In this document: positions 35,389-45,310 of the stretch, piece after piece
Position numbering within the stretch: position 1 is the stretch's first letter
Layout: the number at the start of each line of letters is the position of its first letter
Source of the DNA: Kiloniellales bacterium
GTDB taxonomy: Bacteria > Pseudomonadota > Alphaproteobacteria > Kiloniellales > JAKSBE01
Length of the DNA stretch: 64,000 nt
Reading direction: 5' to 3'
Assembly: GCA_030066685.1 (NCBI GenBank)
Contig: JASJBF010000040.1
Location: 45,593-109,592 of the forward strand
Notes under the pieces: generated by a model
The model's database searches: none
Told to the model about the DNA's origin: nothing
Seen by the model: only the letters and a program-made list of their open reading frames with translations
Translations under genes and position numbers: made by a program

Positions 35389-36792
35389 TCAATCGGTCTC
35401 AGCAGCGATGCTGTTGCAGGAATCTTGACGGCGGACAGCGCCGATAGCCGAGGTTCTCTGGCCGGGAGCAATCCGCGCCCCGACGGCACCTGACAAGTCG
35501 TCCGGCGGACCGCCCGGCGGCGGGCGGAGACGCATGTGGATCTGGCCAATAGTGTCCAGGATTACCCAGACCATAATCATCAGGTTCGCGCCACTGAAGT
35601 AGACGGTCACGCCATATTGGGCAATCAGCAGTTCGGGCAGCAGGCAGACAGCAGCGAGATATGTCGCGGCCAAGAGCGCCAAGCGAGTCTGTAAACGTCC
35701 CAGAAATCTGGCAGTGTCGACTCCCGGTCGGATACCGGCAATGAACCGGCCAGAGACCTTCAGGTTCTCCGCGGTGGCTTTCGGATCGAGGGCCTTCGAA
35801 GCGCAAAGGAAAGCGAATAACACGATCATCCCGACGTAGATCACCAGGTAGAGCGGCTGGCCGTGGCCGAGCAGGGCGGTGACCTGGGTCAGCCAGTCCG
35901 GCCCGCCGCCGCCCGAGAAGCCGGCCACCGTCAGCGGCATCAGCAGCAGCGAGGACGCGAAGATCGGCGGGATCACACCCGCAGAGTTCAGCTTCAGCGG
36001 CAGGTGCGGGGGCTCGCCCCCGAACATCTTCGAGCCGACCTGGCGCTTCGGATACTGCACGATCACCCGGCGCTGGGCCCGCTCCATGAACACGATGAAG
36101 GCGATCACGGCCACCGCCATGATCAGGAGGCCGATGATGATCCCCGCCCCCAGAGCCCCCGTGCGGCCCAGCTCCAGGGTCGTCGCCAGGGCCGAGGGCA
36201 GGTGGACCGCGAGCCCGGAGAAGAGGATCAGCCCAATGCCACAGCCAATCCCACGCCGAGAAATCTGGTCGGCCAGCCACGTAGTGAAGAGCGTGCCGGC
36301 GGTAAGCGTGAGAATGGTGGTTAGGCGAAATGCGACCCCTGGGTGGCGGACAAGGGAAGTGCTGGCATTGCCTGGAATGTGTTGCTCGAGCACTACGGCC
36401 AGAAAATAGGCCAGAAGGGCCGACAATAGGACGGTCAGATAGCGGGTGTACTGGTAGAGCCGCCTCCGTCCGACCTCGCCGTCCTTCTCCAAAGCAGCGA
36501 GCACAGGCCAAACGGCGGCCGCTAGCAACATGAGGGCGCTGGCAGCCAGGTAGGGAAGGACGCTGAAGGCAAAGATCGAGATCCGCCCGAAGCCGCTGCC
36601 GGTGAGCGCGTTGAATAGCCTTGGCAGGCCCGAGGGGCCTGGAGTGCAGAACTCGACGATCAGCCCCGGGATGCTGCAGGAAAAGAGGTGTCCTCCGGGC
36701 TCGATCCCTGGAATCGGCACATGGGTGCCGATCCGATAGACCAGCAATGCGCCCAAGGTAAACCAGATGCGCTTGCTCAGATCGCCGCCCAT
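35389..36792 (-). CDS. secY: Second SecY preprotein translocase subunit (mosaic composition)
   Basis: 467 residues with about ten membrane helices and clear SecY blocks: KRIWFTLGALLVYRIGTHVP at the N terminus, EVGRRRLYQYTRYL, the C4 loop ERAQRRVIVQYPKRQVG, LNSAGVIPPIFASSL and the C5 loop GIRPGVDTA with the key Arg. It is away from ribosomal protein genes, so it is not the spc-operon copy. The C-terminal cytoplasmic tail is replaced by a Pro/Gly-rich, unrelated 35 residues. Codon GC is high only in the central part (about residues 188-321); both ends are less GC-rich. Cysteines flank the plug region. No SecA or SecE gene is nearby. Confidence 0.88.
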   Translation of the reverse strand: MGGDLSKRIWFTLGALLVYRIGTHVPIPGIEPGGHLFSCSIPGLIVEFCTPGPSGLPRLFNALTGSGFGRISIFAFSVLPYLAASALMLLAAAVWPVLAALEKDGEVGRRRLYQYTRYLTVLLSALLAYFLAVVLEQHIPGNASTSLVRHPGVAFRLTTILTLTAGTLFTTWLADQISRRGIGCGIGLILFSGLAVHLPSALATTLELGRTGALGAGIIIGLLIMAVAVIAFIVFMERAQRRVIVQYPKRQVGSKMFGGEPPHLPLKLNSAGVIPPIFASSLLLMPLTVAGFSGGGGPDWLTQVTALLGHGQPLYLVIYVGMIVLFAFLCASKALDPKATAENLKVSGRFIAGIRPGVDTARFLGRLQTRLALLAATYLAAVCLLPELLIAQYGVTVYFSGANLMIMVWVILDTIGQIHMRLRPPPGGPPDDLSGAVGARIAPGQRTSAIGAVRRQDSCNSIAAETD

Positions 36793-36913
36793 GAAGAAGA
36801 CCTGTGGGCGGCAACCATTTTTTGCAAGCCGCTGAGCTGCAGTCCGAAGCCGCGTGTTGCGGGCCTGCCAGAAGGCCGTTGCTTGCCAGCCGACGCGGGA
36901 TGATGCTCGTGTC

Positions 36914-37213
36914 TCACCAGCGCCGGTCCGGCGTGCCGCCGTACCAGCCGGAGCGCAGCTCCTCGGCGATCAGCTTGCGCCACTCCCCGAGCCATTCGAG
37001 CTCCTCAAGGAAGGTCATGAGCCTGAGGCAGGTGGCCACCGGCGGCGGCACCGGCGTCGCGCCGGCGGCCCAGCGGCGCACGGTGCGCGGGTTGACTCCG
37101 AGCTCGCGCGACAGGGCCGACTGCCAGCGCCCGGCGCCGTAGAGGCGCGCACCGCGGGCCCAGAGCTCGTCGCGGGTCATGGGCCGGGCGGCGGTTTCCG
37201 CGTCGCGGGTCAA
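36914..37213 (-). CDS. Small helix-turn-helix protein
   Basis: 99 residues (88 if ATG 37180 is used). WQSALSRELGVNPRTVRRWAAGATPVPPPV reads as a single HTH (residues about 30-60; quoted here as LSRELGVNPRTVRRWAAG), followed by a helical C terminus with several Trp. It resembles small Cro/C1-like or transposase-type HTH proteins but I cannot assign a family. A 21-bp palindrome lies 67 bases upstream of its start, between it and the divergent response regulator gene, and is a good candidate operator. Confidence 0.65.
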   Translation of the reverse strand: MTRDAETAARPMTRDELWARGARLYGAGRWQSALSRELGVNPRTVRRWAAGATPVPPPVATCLRLMTFLEELEWLGEWRKLIAEELRSGWYGGTPDRRW

Positions 37214-37279
37214 GACGGGCTCTCCAGGGCGGTCGAAAAGGCTCTCCGCCCATCAATGACATCAGGACGTTAAGGAATG

Positions 37280-37300
37280 CCTAGGGCGAATCGCCCTAGG
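37280..37300. promoter_or_regulatory. 21-bp perfect palindrome between the HTH and response-regulator genes
   Basis: CCTAGGGCGA (37280-37289) and its exact complement (37291-37300) flank one A. A further CCCCTAGGC occurs about 60 bases to the right. The site lies in the 251-base divergent gap and is probably an operator; the neighbouring HTH protein is the first candidate to bind it. Confidence 0.65.
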
Positions 37301-37464
37301 GAAAGGCCCCGTCGACGCCTAAATTTCTCGCATTTACAGATCGTTAGCGGGTCGGCCCCTAGGCTTGCAGTGTTAACCGGACGGCATCCCCGTCGTGTAT
37401 TCCAACGGCGGCTTTGCGACCCGAACGATCAGCGCAGGCTGCTGCAGCGGAAAGGAGGTTGACG

Positions 37465-37896
37465 ATGTTCCCGAGAGGTTCCCCGCGCCCCCGTTTCTGG
37501 CCGATCCGGGCCCTGGTCGTCGACGACAAGCGGCCGACCCGCAACCTGCTGCGCGACCGCCTGAAGGCCCTGGGCATCGTCGACGTCTGGGAGGCCGACG
37601 ACGGCAAGACGGCTCTCGCGATCCTGCGCGACTTCAACTGCGGCGATCCCGACGTGGTGATCTGCGATCTCGAGATGGCGGAGCTCGACGGCCTACGGTT
37701 CTGCGACTCGGTGCGGCGGGACCGGACTCTGTCCTGCCGGGAGGTGCCGATCCTGCTGCTGACCCGGGACGCGGACGGCGAGGTCTACCATCGGGCCCTG
37801 CAGCGCGGCGCCACTGAGGTGCTGCCCCGCAGCGCGGCCGCCCAGGACCTGGCCCTGCACCTTGAGAAGATCGTCGGGATCGAAGCCCCGGCCTGA
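37465..37896 (+). CDS. Single-domain response regulator (CheY-like)
   Basis: 143 residues from ATG 37465, preceded by AAAGGAGG at 37450-37457. Acidic pair in ALVVDDKRPTRN, phospho-acceptor Asp in VVICDLEMAELDG, switch Thr in ILLLTRD. The conserved Lys near the end is Arg (EVLPRSAAA), which may change the active-site geometry. No output domain. No histidine kinase gene is adjacent. It converges on moeB with a 24-base gap. Confidence 0.85.
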   Translation: MFPRGSPRPRFWPIRALVVDDKRPTRNLLRDRLKALGIVDVWEADDGKTALAILRDFNCGDPDVVICDLEMAELDGLRFCDSVRRDRTLSCREVPILLLTRDADGEVYHRALQRGATEVLPRSAAAQDLALHLEKIVGIEAPA

Positions 37897-37920
37897 GCCG
37901 CGGCCGGCCGCGCAGCCGGG

Positions 37921-38754
37921 CTACTGCGCGGCGCAGACCGCCGCTTCGTCGTAGTCCATCGACTCCAGGTCGCGGATCGTCGCTTGGGGGCCGCAGAGCG
38001 GGCAGGCCGGGTCGGCCTTGACCCGGACGCTGCGGAAGGCGGCCGCCAGGCCCTCGTAGAGCAGCAGGCGGCCAGACAGGCTCTCGCCGATCCCCACCAG
38101 CTCCTTGATCACCTCGGTTGCCTGCAGGGCCCCCAGGGTGCCCGGCAGGGCGCCCAGCACCCCGACGTCGGCGCAGCTCTCCTTGGGGTTGGGCGGCTGT
38201 TCCCCGAAGACGCAGCGGTAGCAGGGATGGGCTTCCGGCGCCGCGGCATCGCGCAGGTGCGCCTTGAAGGTCGAGATCTGGCCGTCGAAGCGCATGATCG
38301 CTGCCGAGACCAGGGTCTTGCCGGCCAGGTAGCAGGCGTCGTGGACCAGGTAACGGGTCGCGAAGTTGTCCGAGCCGTCGGCGACCAAGTCGTAGCCGGC
38401 GACCAGCTCGGCGGCGTTGCCGCGGCCGATCCGGGTCCGGTGCGGCACCACCGTCACCTCGGGATTGATCTCGGCCAGGCGCTTGACCGCGCTCTCGACC
38501 TTGGCCAGGCCGGTGTCCGCCGTGGCGTGCAGGATCTGGCGCTGCAGGTTGGAGAGGTCGACCGCGTCGTCGTCGACCACCCCCAGGGTGCCGACCCCGG
38601 CGGCGGCCAGGTAGAGCAGCAGAGGCGAGCCCAGGCCGCCGGCGCCAATCACCAGGACCTTGGACTCCAGCAGCCGGGCCTGGCCCTCCTCGCCGATCTC
38701 CGGCAGCACCAGGTGCCGGGCGTAGCGGTCGATCTGGTCGTCGGTGAAATCCAT
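37921..38754 (-). CDS. moeB: MoeB/ThiF-family adenylyltransferase (sulfur-carrier activating)
   Basis: 277 residues of the E1-like fold: ATP site VLVIGAGGLGSPLLLYLAAAG (about residues 33-52, quoted up to 20), DGSDNFATRYLVHDAC, and zinc cysteines in HPCYRCVFGE and CPLCGP. It adenylates the C-terminal glycine of MoaD or ThiS for molybdopterin or thiamin synthesis. The frame is open beyond ATG 38754 into cysK antisense-free sequence, but homology begins at MDFTDDQIDRYARHLVLPEI. Next to cysK, a link to cysteine-sulfur handling is plausible. Confidence 0.88.
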   Translation of the reverse strand: MDFTDDQIDRYARHLVLPEIGEEGQARLLESKVLVIGAGGLGSPLLLYLAAAGVGTLGVVDDDAVDLSNLQRQILHATADTGLAKVESAVKRLAEINPEVTVVPHRTRIGRGNAAELVAGYDLVADGSDNFATRYLVHDACYLAGKTLVSAAIMRFDGQISTFKAHLRDAAAPEAHPCYRCVFGEQPPNPKESCADVGVLGALPGTLGALQATEVIKELVGIGESLSGRLLLYEGLAAAFRSVRVKADPACPLCGPQATIRDLESMDYDEAAVCAAQ

Positions 38755-38804
38755 GGCTCTCACGTCTCCTGCGGATTCAATTCTGCGCCAAGCCGGCTGC
38801 GGTT

Positions 38805-39821
<1,017 letters not shown>

Positions 39822-39841
39822 TGGCCGAGGCGCCGCTGCGC

Positions 39842-40297
39842 CTAGATGCTGAAGTCCGGGATCTCTGCGGCCTCGCGGCGGATTCCGCTCTCGTGGGCGC
39901 GGTTGCAGAGCTCCTCGACGGTCATGGCGTCGAAGCGGGCCATCATCTCCTCCTGGATCTCGGCCCAGATCGGCCGCACGACCTTGAGGCCGATGGCCGA
40001 GCCCTCGTTCTCCTCGATCGGGTCGGGCGCGCCTTCCAGCTCGCGGACCACCCGGATGATCTCACCGACCGTGATCCGGCGGCGCTCCCGCGCCAGGCGA
40101 TAGCCGCCGCGCGGCCCGCGCTGGCCGGCCAGGATCTCCTTGTGCACCAGGTGCTGCAGGACCTGCTCCAGGTAGCGCCGCGGGATCTTCTGCCGCTCCG
40201 AGATCTCGTTGGAGCGCACCGGGCTGGGGCCGGCGTGGTAGGCGACGTCGACCACCGCCTCGATCGCGAAGAGCAGCTTCTTCGACAGGCGCAGCAT
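39842..40297 (-). CDS. Rrf2-family transcriptional regulator
   Basis: 151 residues. Winged [22 protein letters not shown] with [11 protein letters not shown] wing (about residues 28-70). The three closely spaced cysteines that hold an Fe-S cluster in IscR, NsrR and RirA are missing; a single Cys is in EELCNRAHE. That makes it more like CymR, the cysteine-metabolism regulator that works with CysK, whose gene follows directly. The ATG overlaps the dut stop by one base. Confidence 0.85.
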   Translation of the reverse strand: MLRLSKKLLFAIEAVVDVAYHAGPSPVRSNEISERQKIPRRYLEQVLQHLVHKEILAGQRGPRGGYRLARERRRITVGEIIRVVRELEGAPDPIEENEGSAIGLKVVRPIWAEIQEEMMARFDAMTVEELCNRAHESGIRREAAEIPDFSI

Positions 40298-40776
40298 CAG
40301 CGCTCGCCGCTCTTCGCCGCCGCGGTCTCGACGCCGGTCGAGCCGAAGCCGCCGATGCCCCGCTGGCTCTCGCTCAGCTCGGCGACTTCGTCCCAGGCAA
40401 CCTGGACCACCGGCGCGACGATCATCTGGGCGATCCGCATGCCGCGGTCGATCGCGAAGGATTCCTGGCCCAGGTTGATCAGGATCACGCCGATCTCGCC
40501 GCGGTAGTCGGCGTCGATCGTGCCCGGCGTGTTCAGCAGGGTGATGCCGTGGCGCAGGGCCAGGCCGGAGCGCGGCCGGACCTGGGCCTCGGTCCCCGGC
40601 GGCAGGGCGATGGCGATGCCGGTAGGGATCAGCCGGCGCTCGCCCGGTGCCAGGACCACCGCGTCCTCAACCGCGGCGACCAAGTCGACGCCCGCGCTGT
40701 CCGGCGTGGCGTAGTGCGGCAGGGGCAGGTCGGCGCCGTGCGGCAGCCGCTTCACCTGCACGGCGAGGTGGCCCAT
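40297..40776 (-). CDS. dut: Deoxyuridine 5'-triphosphate nucleotidohydrolase
   Basis: 159 residues with the dUTPase motifs: 1 [12 protein letters not shown], 2 [13 protein letters not shown], 3 [17 protein letters not shown], 4 [10 protein letters not shown] and 5 [10 protein letters not shown]. The trimeric enzyme converts dUTP to dUMP and pyrophosphate, limiting uracil in DNA. Located six bases after coaBC in the conserved coaBC-dut pair; overlaps the Rrf2 gene by one base. Confidence 0.96.
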   Translation of the reverse strand: MGHLAVQVKRLPHGADLPLPHYATPDSAGVDLVAAVEDAVVLAPGERRLIPTGIAIALPPGTEAQVRPRSGLALRHGITLLNTPGTIDADYRGEIGVILINLGQESFAIDRGMRIAQMIVAPVVQVAWDEVAELSESQRGIGGFGSTGVETAAAKSGER

Positions 40777-40782
40777 GGCGGC

Positions 40783-41988
<1,206 letters not shown>

Positions 41989-42030
41989 GGAGGTGAAATC
42001 ACCAAATTCACGCGCCTTGACTGTGGTTCA

Positions 42031-42059
42031 AAATTAGGGACCGCGCTCGGGCCTGGCAA
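42031..42059 (-). promoter_or_regulatory. Promoter of coaBC-dut-rrf2-cysK
   Basis: On the minus strand TTGCCA (42059-42054) and TAATTT (42036-42031) are separated by 17 bases, giving a leader of about 35 bases before the coaBC ATG. Confidence 0.5.
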
Positions 42060-42196
42060 GCGGCGAGCCTTCCTGGCCCGCTGATCGTCGAAGCCCACGA
42101 TCTCATGGTTGAGGAGTCCCTGCGCTTGACAACCAGACAAGCGTCCGGAATCAATAAGAACAAAAAAGGAACGAAGAGACACCACGGAAGGGCATC

Positions 42197-42892
42197 ATGC
42201 AACTGGACTGGGTCATCCAAGACAAGGTCGTCGACGGCCGCACCGTGACGCCGGCAGAGACGGCGGGCCGACGTGTCCTGGATCCCAAGGAACCCGAATC
42301 GATCGCCTTGCTCGAGAAACACCGTGAAGAGATGCGGAAGTACTGGCCCCTCCCTGGCCCTATGCCGACCATGCCACCTGTGCAGCGCGGTGGTTGGTCC
42401 TTCATCGACGCCCTTCTGGGTGCGGACCATCGGAGGCGGCTAGAATATGAGAAGAAGCTGAGAGCCTGGCGGAACTACCTGGCGGAAGCCGAGCGCTACC
42501 ACCTTCCCTTGCAGCAAGTCTTGCCCTCCTTTCTTGCAGAGGATCCGCCCTATGTCGTTCAGGAGGCTGCCCCCGACCGGCGGGACGCCCTGGCGGGCTA
42601 TGTCGGCAACGGAGGCTGCTACGACTTCGATGCCTGGTACCTTCACGACGATTACAATGCCGTCACCGAACACGCCGCGTCCGAGATGAAGCTTCAGTAC
42701 AGCAGCGAGCTCGGCCTCGACCGCTTGCCGAAGGAGATGCTGGATCTGGCCAACGATATGTCCTGGTCGCTGGCCCACTACTTGAAGAATGTGCCAGACA
42801 AGGACCAAGACAGCATCGACATGATCCGCGCTGTGATCCCCTGGCTGCGCTTCTGGGGCCGCGCGGGGCACGGCTTCGTCTCGGAGCACTGA
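42197..42892 (+). CDS. Uncharacterised orphan protein, 231 residues
   Basis: I recognise no family. The protein is acidic-polar, with many Trp and Tyr (KYWPLPGPMPTMPP, FDAWYLHDDYNAV, SWSLAHYLKNV), no signal peptide and no clear membrane segment. Codon use is less GC-rich than in neighbours and the leader (42121-42180) is AT-rich, with TTGACA at 42126-42131. GGAAGGG precedes ATG 42197. It lies on the opposite strand between coaBC and ubiB, which are adjacent in many alphaproteobacteria, so it looks like an insertion, probably acquired. Confidence 0.7.
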   Translation: MQLDWVIQDKVVDGRTVTPAETAGRRVLDPKEPESIALLEKHREEMRKYWPLPGPMPTMPPVQRGGWSFIDALLGADHRRRLEYEKKLRAWRNYLAEAERYHLPLQQVLPSFLAEDPPYVVQEAAPDRRDALAGYVGNGGCYDFDAWYLHDDYNAVTEHAASEMKLQYSSELGLDRLPKEMLDLANDMSWSLAHYLKNVPDKDQDSIDMIRAVIPWLRFWGRAGHGFVSEH

Positions 42893-42895
42893 AGC

Positions 42896-44431
42896 TCAGT
42901 CGAGCAGCAGCACCAGCAGCAGGGCGGCGACCGCGGCCCAGAGGGCGCCGATGTGCCAGGCCGTGCCGCGGCTCCGACCGTCCAGCGCCTTGGCCGAGTC
43001 CGGGTGCAGGCGCAGGCCGCCCTCGGCCAGGTCTTCGGAGACGCTGTCCAGGTTCTTGATCAGGGCCGGCAGGCGCTCGGCGACCTGGAGCAGGCCCTGA
43101 GTGGTGTCGCGCAGCCGCGCCTCCGGGCCGCGGTTCTCGACCACCCACTGCTCGATCAGCGGCTGCGCCAGGGTCCAGATGTTGAGCTCCGGCATCAGCC
43201 GGCGGCTGATGCCCTCGGCCATGACCATGTTCTTCTGCAGCAGCAGGAGCTGCGGCTGCACCTCCAAGGCGAAGCGCTCGCTGAGGCGGAAGAGCTGGCC
43301 GAGCAGGCGGGCGAAGGAGATCTCGTTCAGCGGCCGCCCGAAGATCGGCTCGCAGACCGCGCGCAGCGCCTGGGCGAAGCCGTCCAGCGACTGGCTTTCC
43401 GGCAGGAAGCCGACCTCGACCTGGACCTCGGCCAGGCGCCGGTAGTCGCGGGCCAAGAGCGCGATCATCATGTCGGCCAGGTAGCTGCGGGTCTTCATGT
43501 CGAGCCGGCCCATGATGCCGAAGTCGACCGCCCCGATGTTGCCGCGGGCGTCGACGAACATGTTGCCGGGGTGCTGGTCGCCGTGGAACAGGCCGTCGCG
43601 GAAAACCTGGAGGAAGAAGATGGTCGCGGCCTTGCGCAGCACCTCCTGCAGGTCGTGGCCGGCGGCGGCCAGGGCCTCGCGGTCGTCGATCGGGATGCCC
43701 GAAAGCCGGCCCAGGGTCAGGACCCGGCGCGAGCTCCGCTGCCAGTCGACCGCGGGCAGGCGGTAGTCGGGATCGCCGGCGAAGTTCTGCGCCAGCTCCG
43801 AGGCGGCCGCCGCCTCCATGCGCAGGTCCATCTCCAGCAGGGTCTGCTCGGCGAAAAGCCGCACCGCCTGCACCGGCTTGAGGCGGCGCAGGGCCGGCTG
43901 GGTGGTCTCCACGACCTCGGCCAGGCCCCAGAGCAGGTCCAGGTCGCGCTTGAAGGCGGCCTCGACCCCGGGGCGCAGGACCTTGACTGCGACCTCCTCG
44001 CCGTCGCTGGTCACCGCCATGTGGACCTGGGCGATCGAGGCGGCGGAGACCGGCGCCTCCTCGAAGCTCTGGAAGAGTTTCTCCAGCGGCGCGCCCAACT
44101 CCTCGGCGACGATGGCCTTGGCTTTGCCGCCGGGAAAGGGCTTGAGGCGGTCCTGCAGGTCGGAAAGGTCGGCGGCGACTTGCTCGCCCAGGAGGTCCGA
44201 GCGGGTCGAGAGGAACTGGCCCAGCTTGATGAAGGCGGGGCCGAGCTCGGTCAGGGCCCGTGCCAGCTTCTGCCCCGGCCTGCCCTCGGCCCGGCGCCGC
44301 GACAGCATGCGCGCCAGGGTCACCGGCAGCGGCGCGATGCCCAGCTCCTCCAGCGGCGCGAGCGCGTCGTGGCGGGCCAGGGTCCGGGCGATCGAGAGCA
44401 GCCGGAAAGGGGCGCCCAGTCGTGTCAGCAT
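42896..44431 (-). CDS. ubiB: Ubiquinone biosynthesis atypical kinase UbiB
   Basis: 511 residues of the ABC1/ADCK family: KxGQ motif in FIKLGQFLSTRSDLL (about residues 69-83), the Ala-rich loop in SAASIAQVHMAV, catalytic Asp region FHGDQHPGNMFVD and DFGIMGRLD, and a C-terminal membrane helix (WHIGALWAAVAALLLVLLLD, about 492-511). UbiB is an ATPase that supports extraction or transport of ubiquinone intermediates. It starts 10 bases after the ubiE stop; the stop lies 3 bases from the orphan gene's stop on the other strand. Confidence 0.95.
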   Translation of the reverse strand: MLTRLGAPFRLLSIARTLARHDALAPLEELGIAPLPVTLARMLSRRRAEGRPGQKLARALTELGPAFIKLGQFLSTRSDLLGEQVAADLSDLQDRLKPFPGGKAKAIVAEELGAPLEKLFQSFEEAPVSAASIAQVHMAVTSDGEEVAVKVLRPGVEAAFKRDLDLLWGLAEVVETTQPALRRLKPVQAVRLFAEQTLLEMDLRMEAAAASELAQNFAGDPDYRLPAVDWQRSSRRVLTLGRLSGIPIDDREALAAAGHDLQEVLRKAATIFFLQVFRDGLFHGDQHPGNMFVDARGNIGAVDFGIMGRLDMKTRSYLADMMIALLARDYRRLAEVQVEVGFLPESQSLDGFAQALRAVCEPIFGRPLNEISFARLLGQLFRLSERFALEVQPQLLLLQKNMVMAEGISRRLMPELNIWTLAQPLIEQWVVENRGPEARLRDTTQGLLQVAERLPALIKNLDSVSEDLAEGGLRLHPDSAKALDGRSRGTAWHIGALWAAVAALLLVLLLD

Positions 44432-44441
44432 CGGGCCGGTC

Positions 44442-45251
44442 CTAGAGCCGCCAGGCGGAATGCAGGGCGGCGATGCCGCCGGAGAGGTTGCGGACCTTGA
44501 CCTGGTCCAGGCCGGCGGCCGCGATCCGCGCGGCCAGCTCGTCCTGCGCCGGGAAGCGCCGGATGCTCTCGACCAGGTAGCGGTAGGACTCGGCGTCGCC
44601 GGCGACGATCTCGCCCAGCCAGGGCAGGACGGTGAAGGAATAGCGGTCGTAGAGCTCGGCCAGGACCGGCAGCACGACCCGGGAGAACTCGAGGCAGATA
44701 AAGCGGCCGCCCGGCTTGAGCACGCGCCGCGCCTCGGCCAGGGCCTCGTCGATGTCGGTGACGTTGCGCAGGCCGAAGGCGATGGTCACCGCATCGTAGC
44801 CCTGCGTCGCGAAGGGCAGGTCCTCGGCATCGCCGCAGACCCAGTCGATGCCCGACAGCCGGCCCCGGTCCAGCGCGCGGTCGCGCCCGACCGCAATCAT
44901 GCCGGGCGTCAGATCGCAGACCGCGAGGCGGCCCGGTGCCGCCGGGCTCAAGCGGTCGAGAATCCGAAAGGCGATGTCGCCGGTGCCGCCCGCCAGGTCG
45001 AGGAAGGCCTGTCCCGGTCGCGGCATCAGCCAGTCGATCATCGCGGTCTTCCAAAGCCGGTGAATGCCGCCCGACATCAGGTCGTTCATCAGGTCGTAGC
45101 GCGAAGCGACGGAGGTGAAGACGCCGCGCACCAGCGGTGCCTTCTCGTCCTCAGGCACCTCGCGGTAGCCGAAGGATGTCTTGCGTTCTTGGTCCGGGTG
45201 ATCGGATTTGGGCTCTGGCATCTGGGATCGGGCTCGCTTCGGCGGCACCAT
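44442..45251 (-). CDS. ubiE: Ubiquinone/menaquinone biosynthesis C-methyltransferase UbiE
   Basis: 269 residues. SAM motif [16 protein letters not shown] (about residues 83-98), [18 protein letters not shown] before it and [14 protein letters not shown] after. It methylates the quinone ring at C2/C3. I take ATG 45251, which has GGAGGG eight bases upstream; ATG 45221 would remove a basic ten-residue lead but has no ribosome-binding site. A hairpin covering the ribosome-binding site ends exactly at the first base of this start codon. Confidence 0.93.
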   Translation of the reverse strand: MVPPKRARSQMPEPKSDHPDQERKTSFGYREVPEDEKAPLVRGVFTSVASRYDLMNDLMSGGIHRLWKTAMIDWLMPRPGQAFLDLAGGTGDIAFRILDRLSPAAPGRLAVCDLTPGMIAVGRDRALDRGRLSGIDWVCGDAEDLPFATQGYDAVTIAFGLRNVTDIDEALAEARRVLKPGGRFICLEFSRVVLPVLAELYDRYSFTVLPWLGEIVAGDAESYRYLVESIRRFPAQDELAARIAAAGLDQVKVRNLSGGIAALHSAWRL

Positions 45252-45275
45252 AGCGCGCGCCCTCCGGGCGCGCTA
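45251..45275 (-). promoter_or_regulatory. Hairpin masking the ubiE ribosome-binding site
   Basis: TAGCGC and GCGCTA at the ends pair, with GCCC/GGGC inside around a three-base loop and a two-base bulge. Read on the ubiE strand, GGAGGG is in the loop and inner stem, and the last paired base is the A of the ATG. The gap also separates ubiE from mutM. Confidence 0.5.
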
Positions 45276-45310
45276 CTCTGCGCCCGACACAAGATCGGAC
45301 CTTTCCAAGA

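Noticed and set aside
35389..36792. Accessory SecY2 of the SecA2/SecY2 glycoprotein-export type
   Set aside because: No SecA2, Asp or glycosyltransferase genes are near, and the loops match proteobacterial SecY rather than the Gram-positive accessory type.
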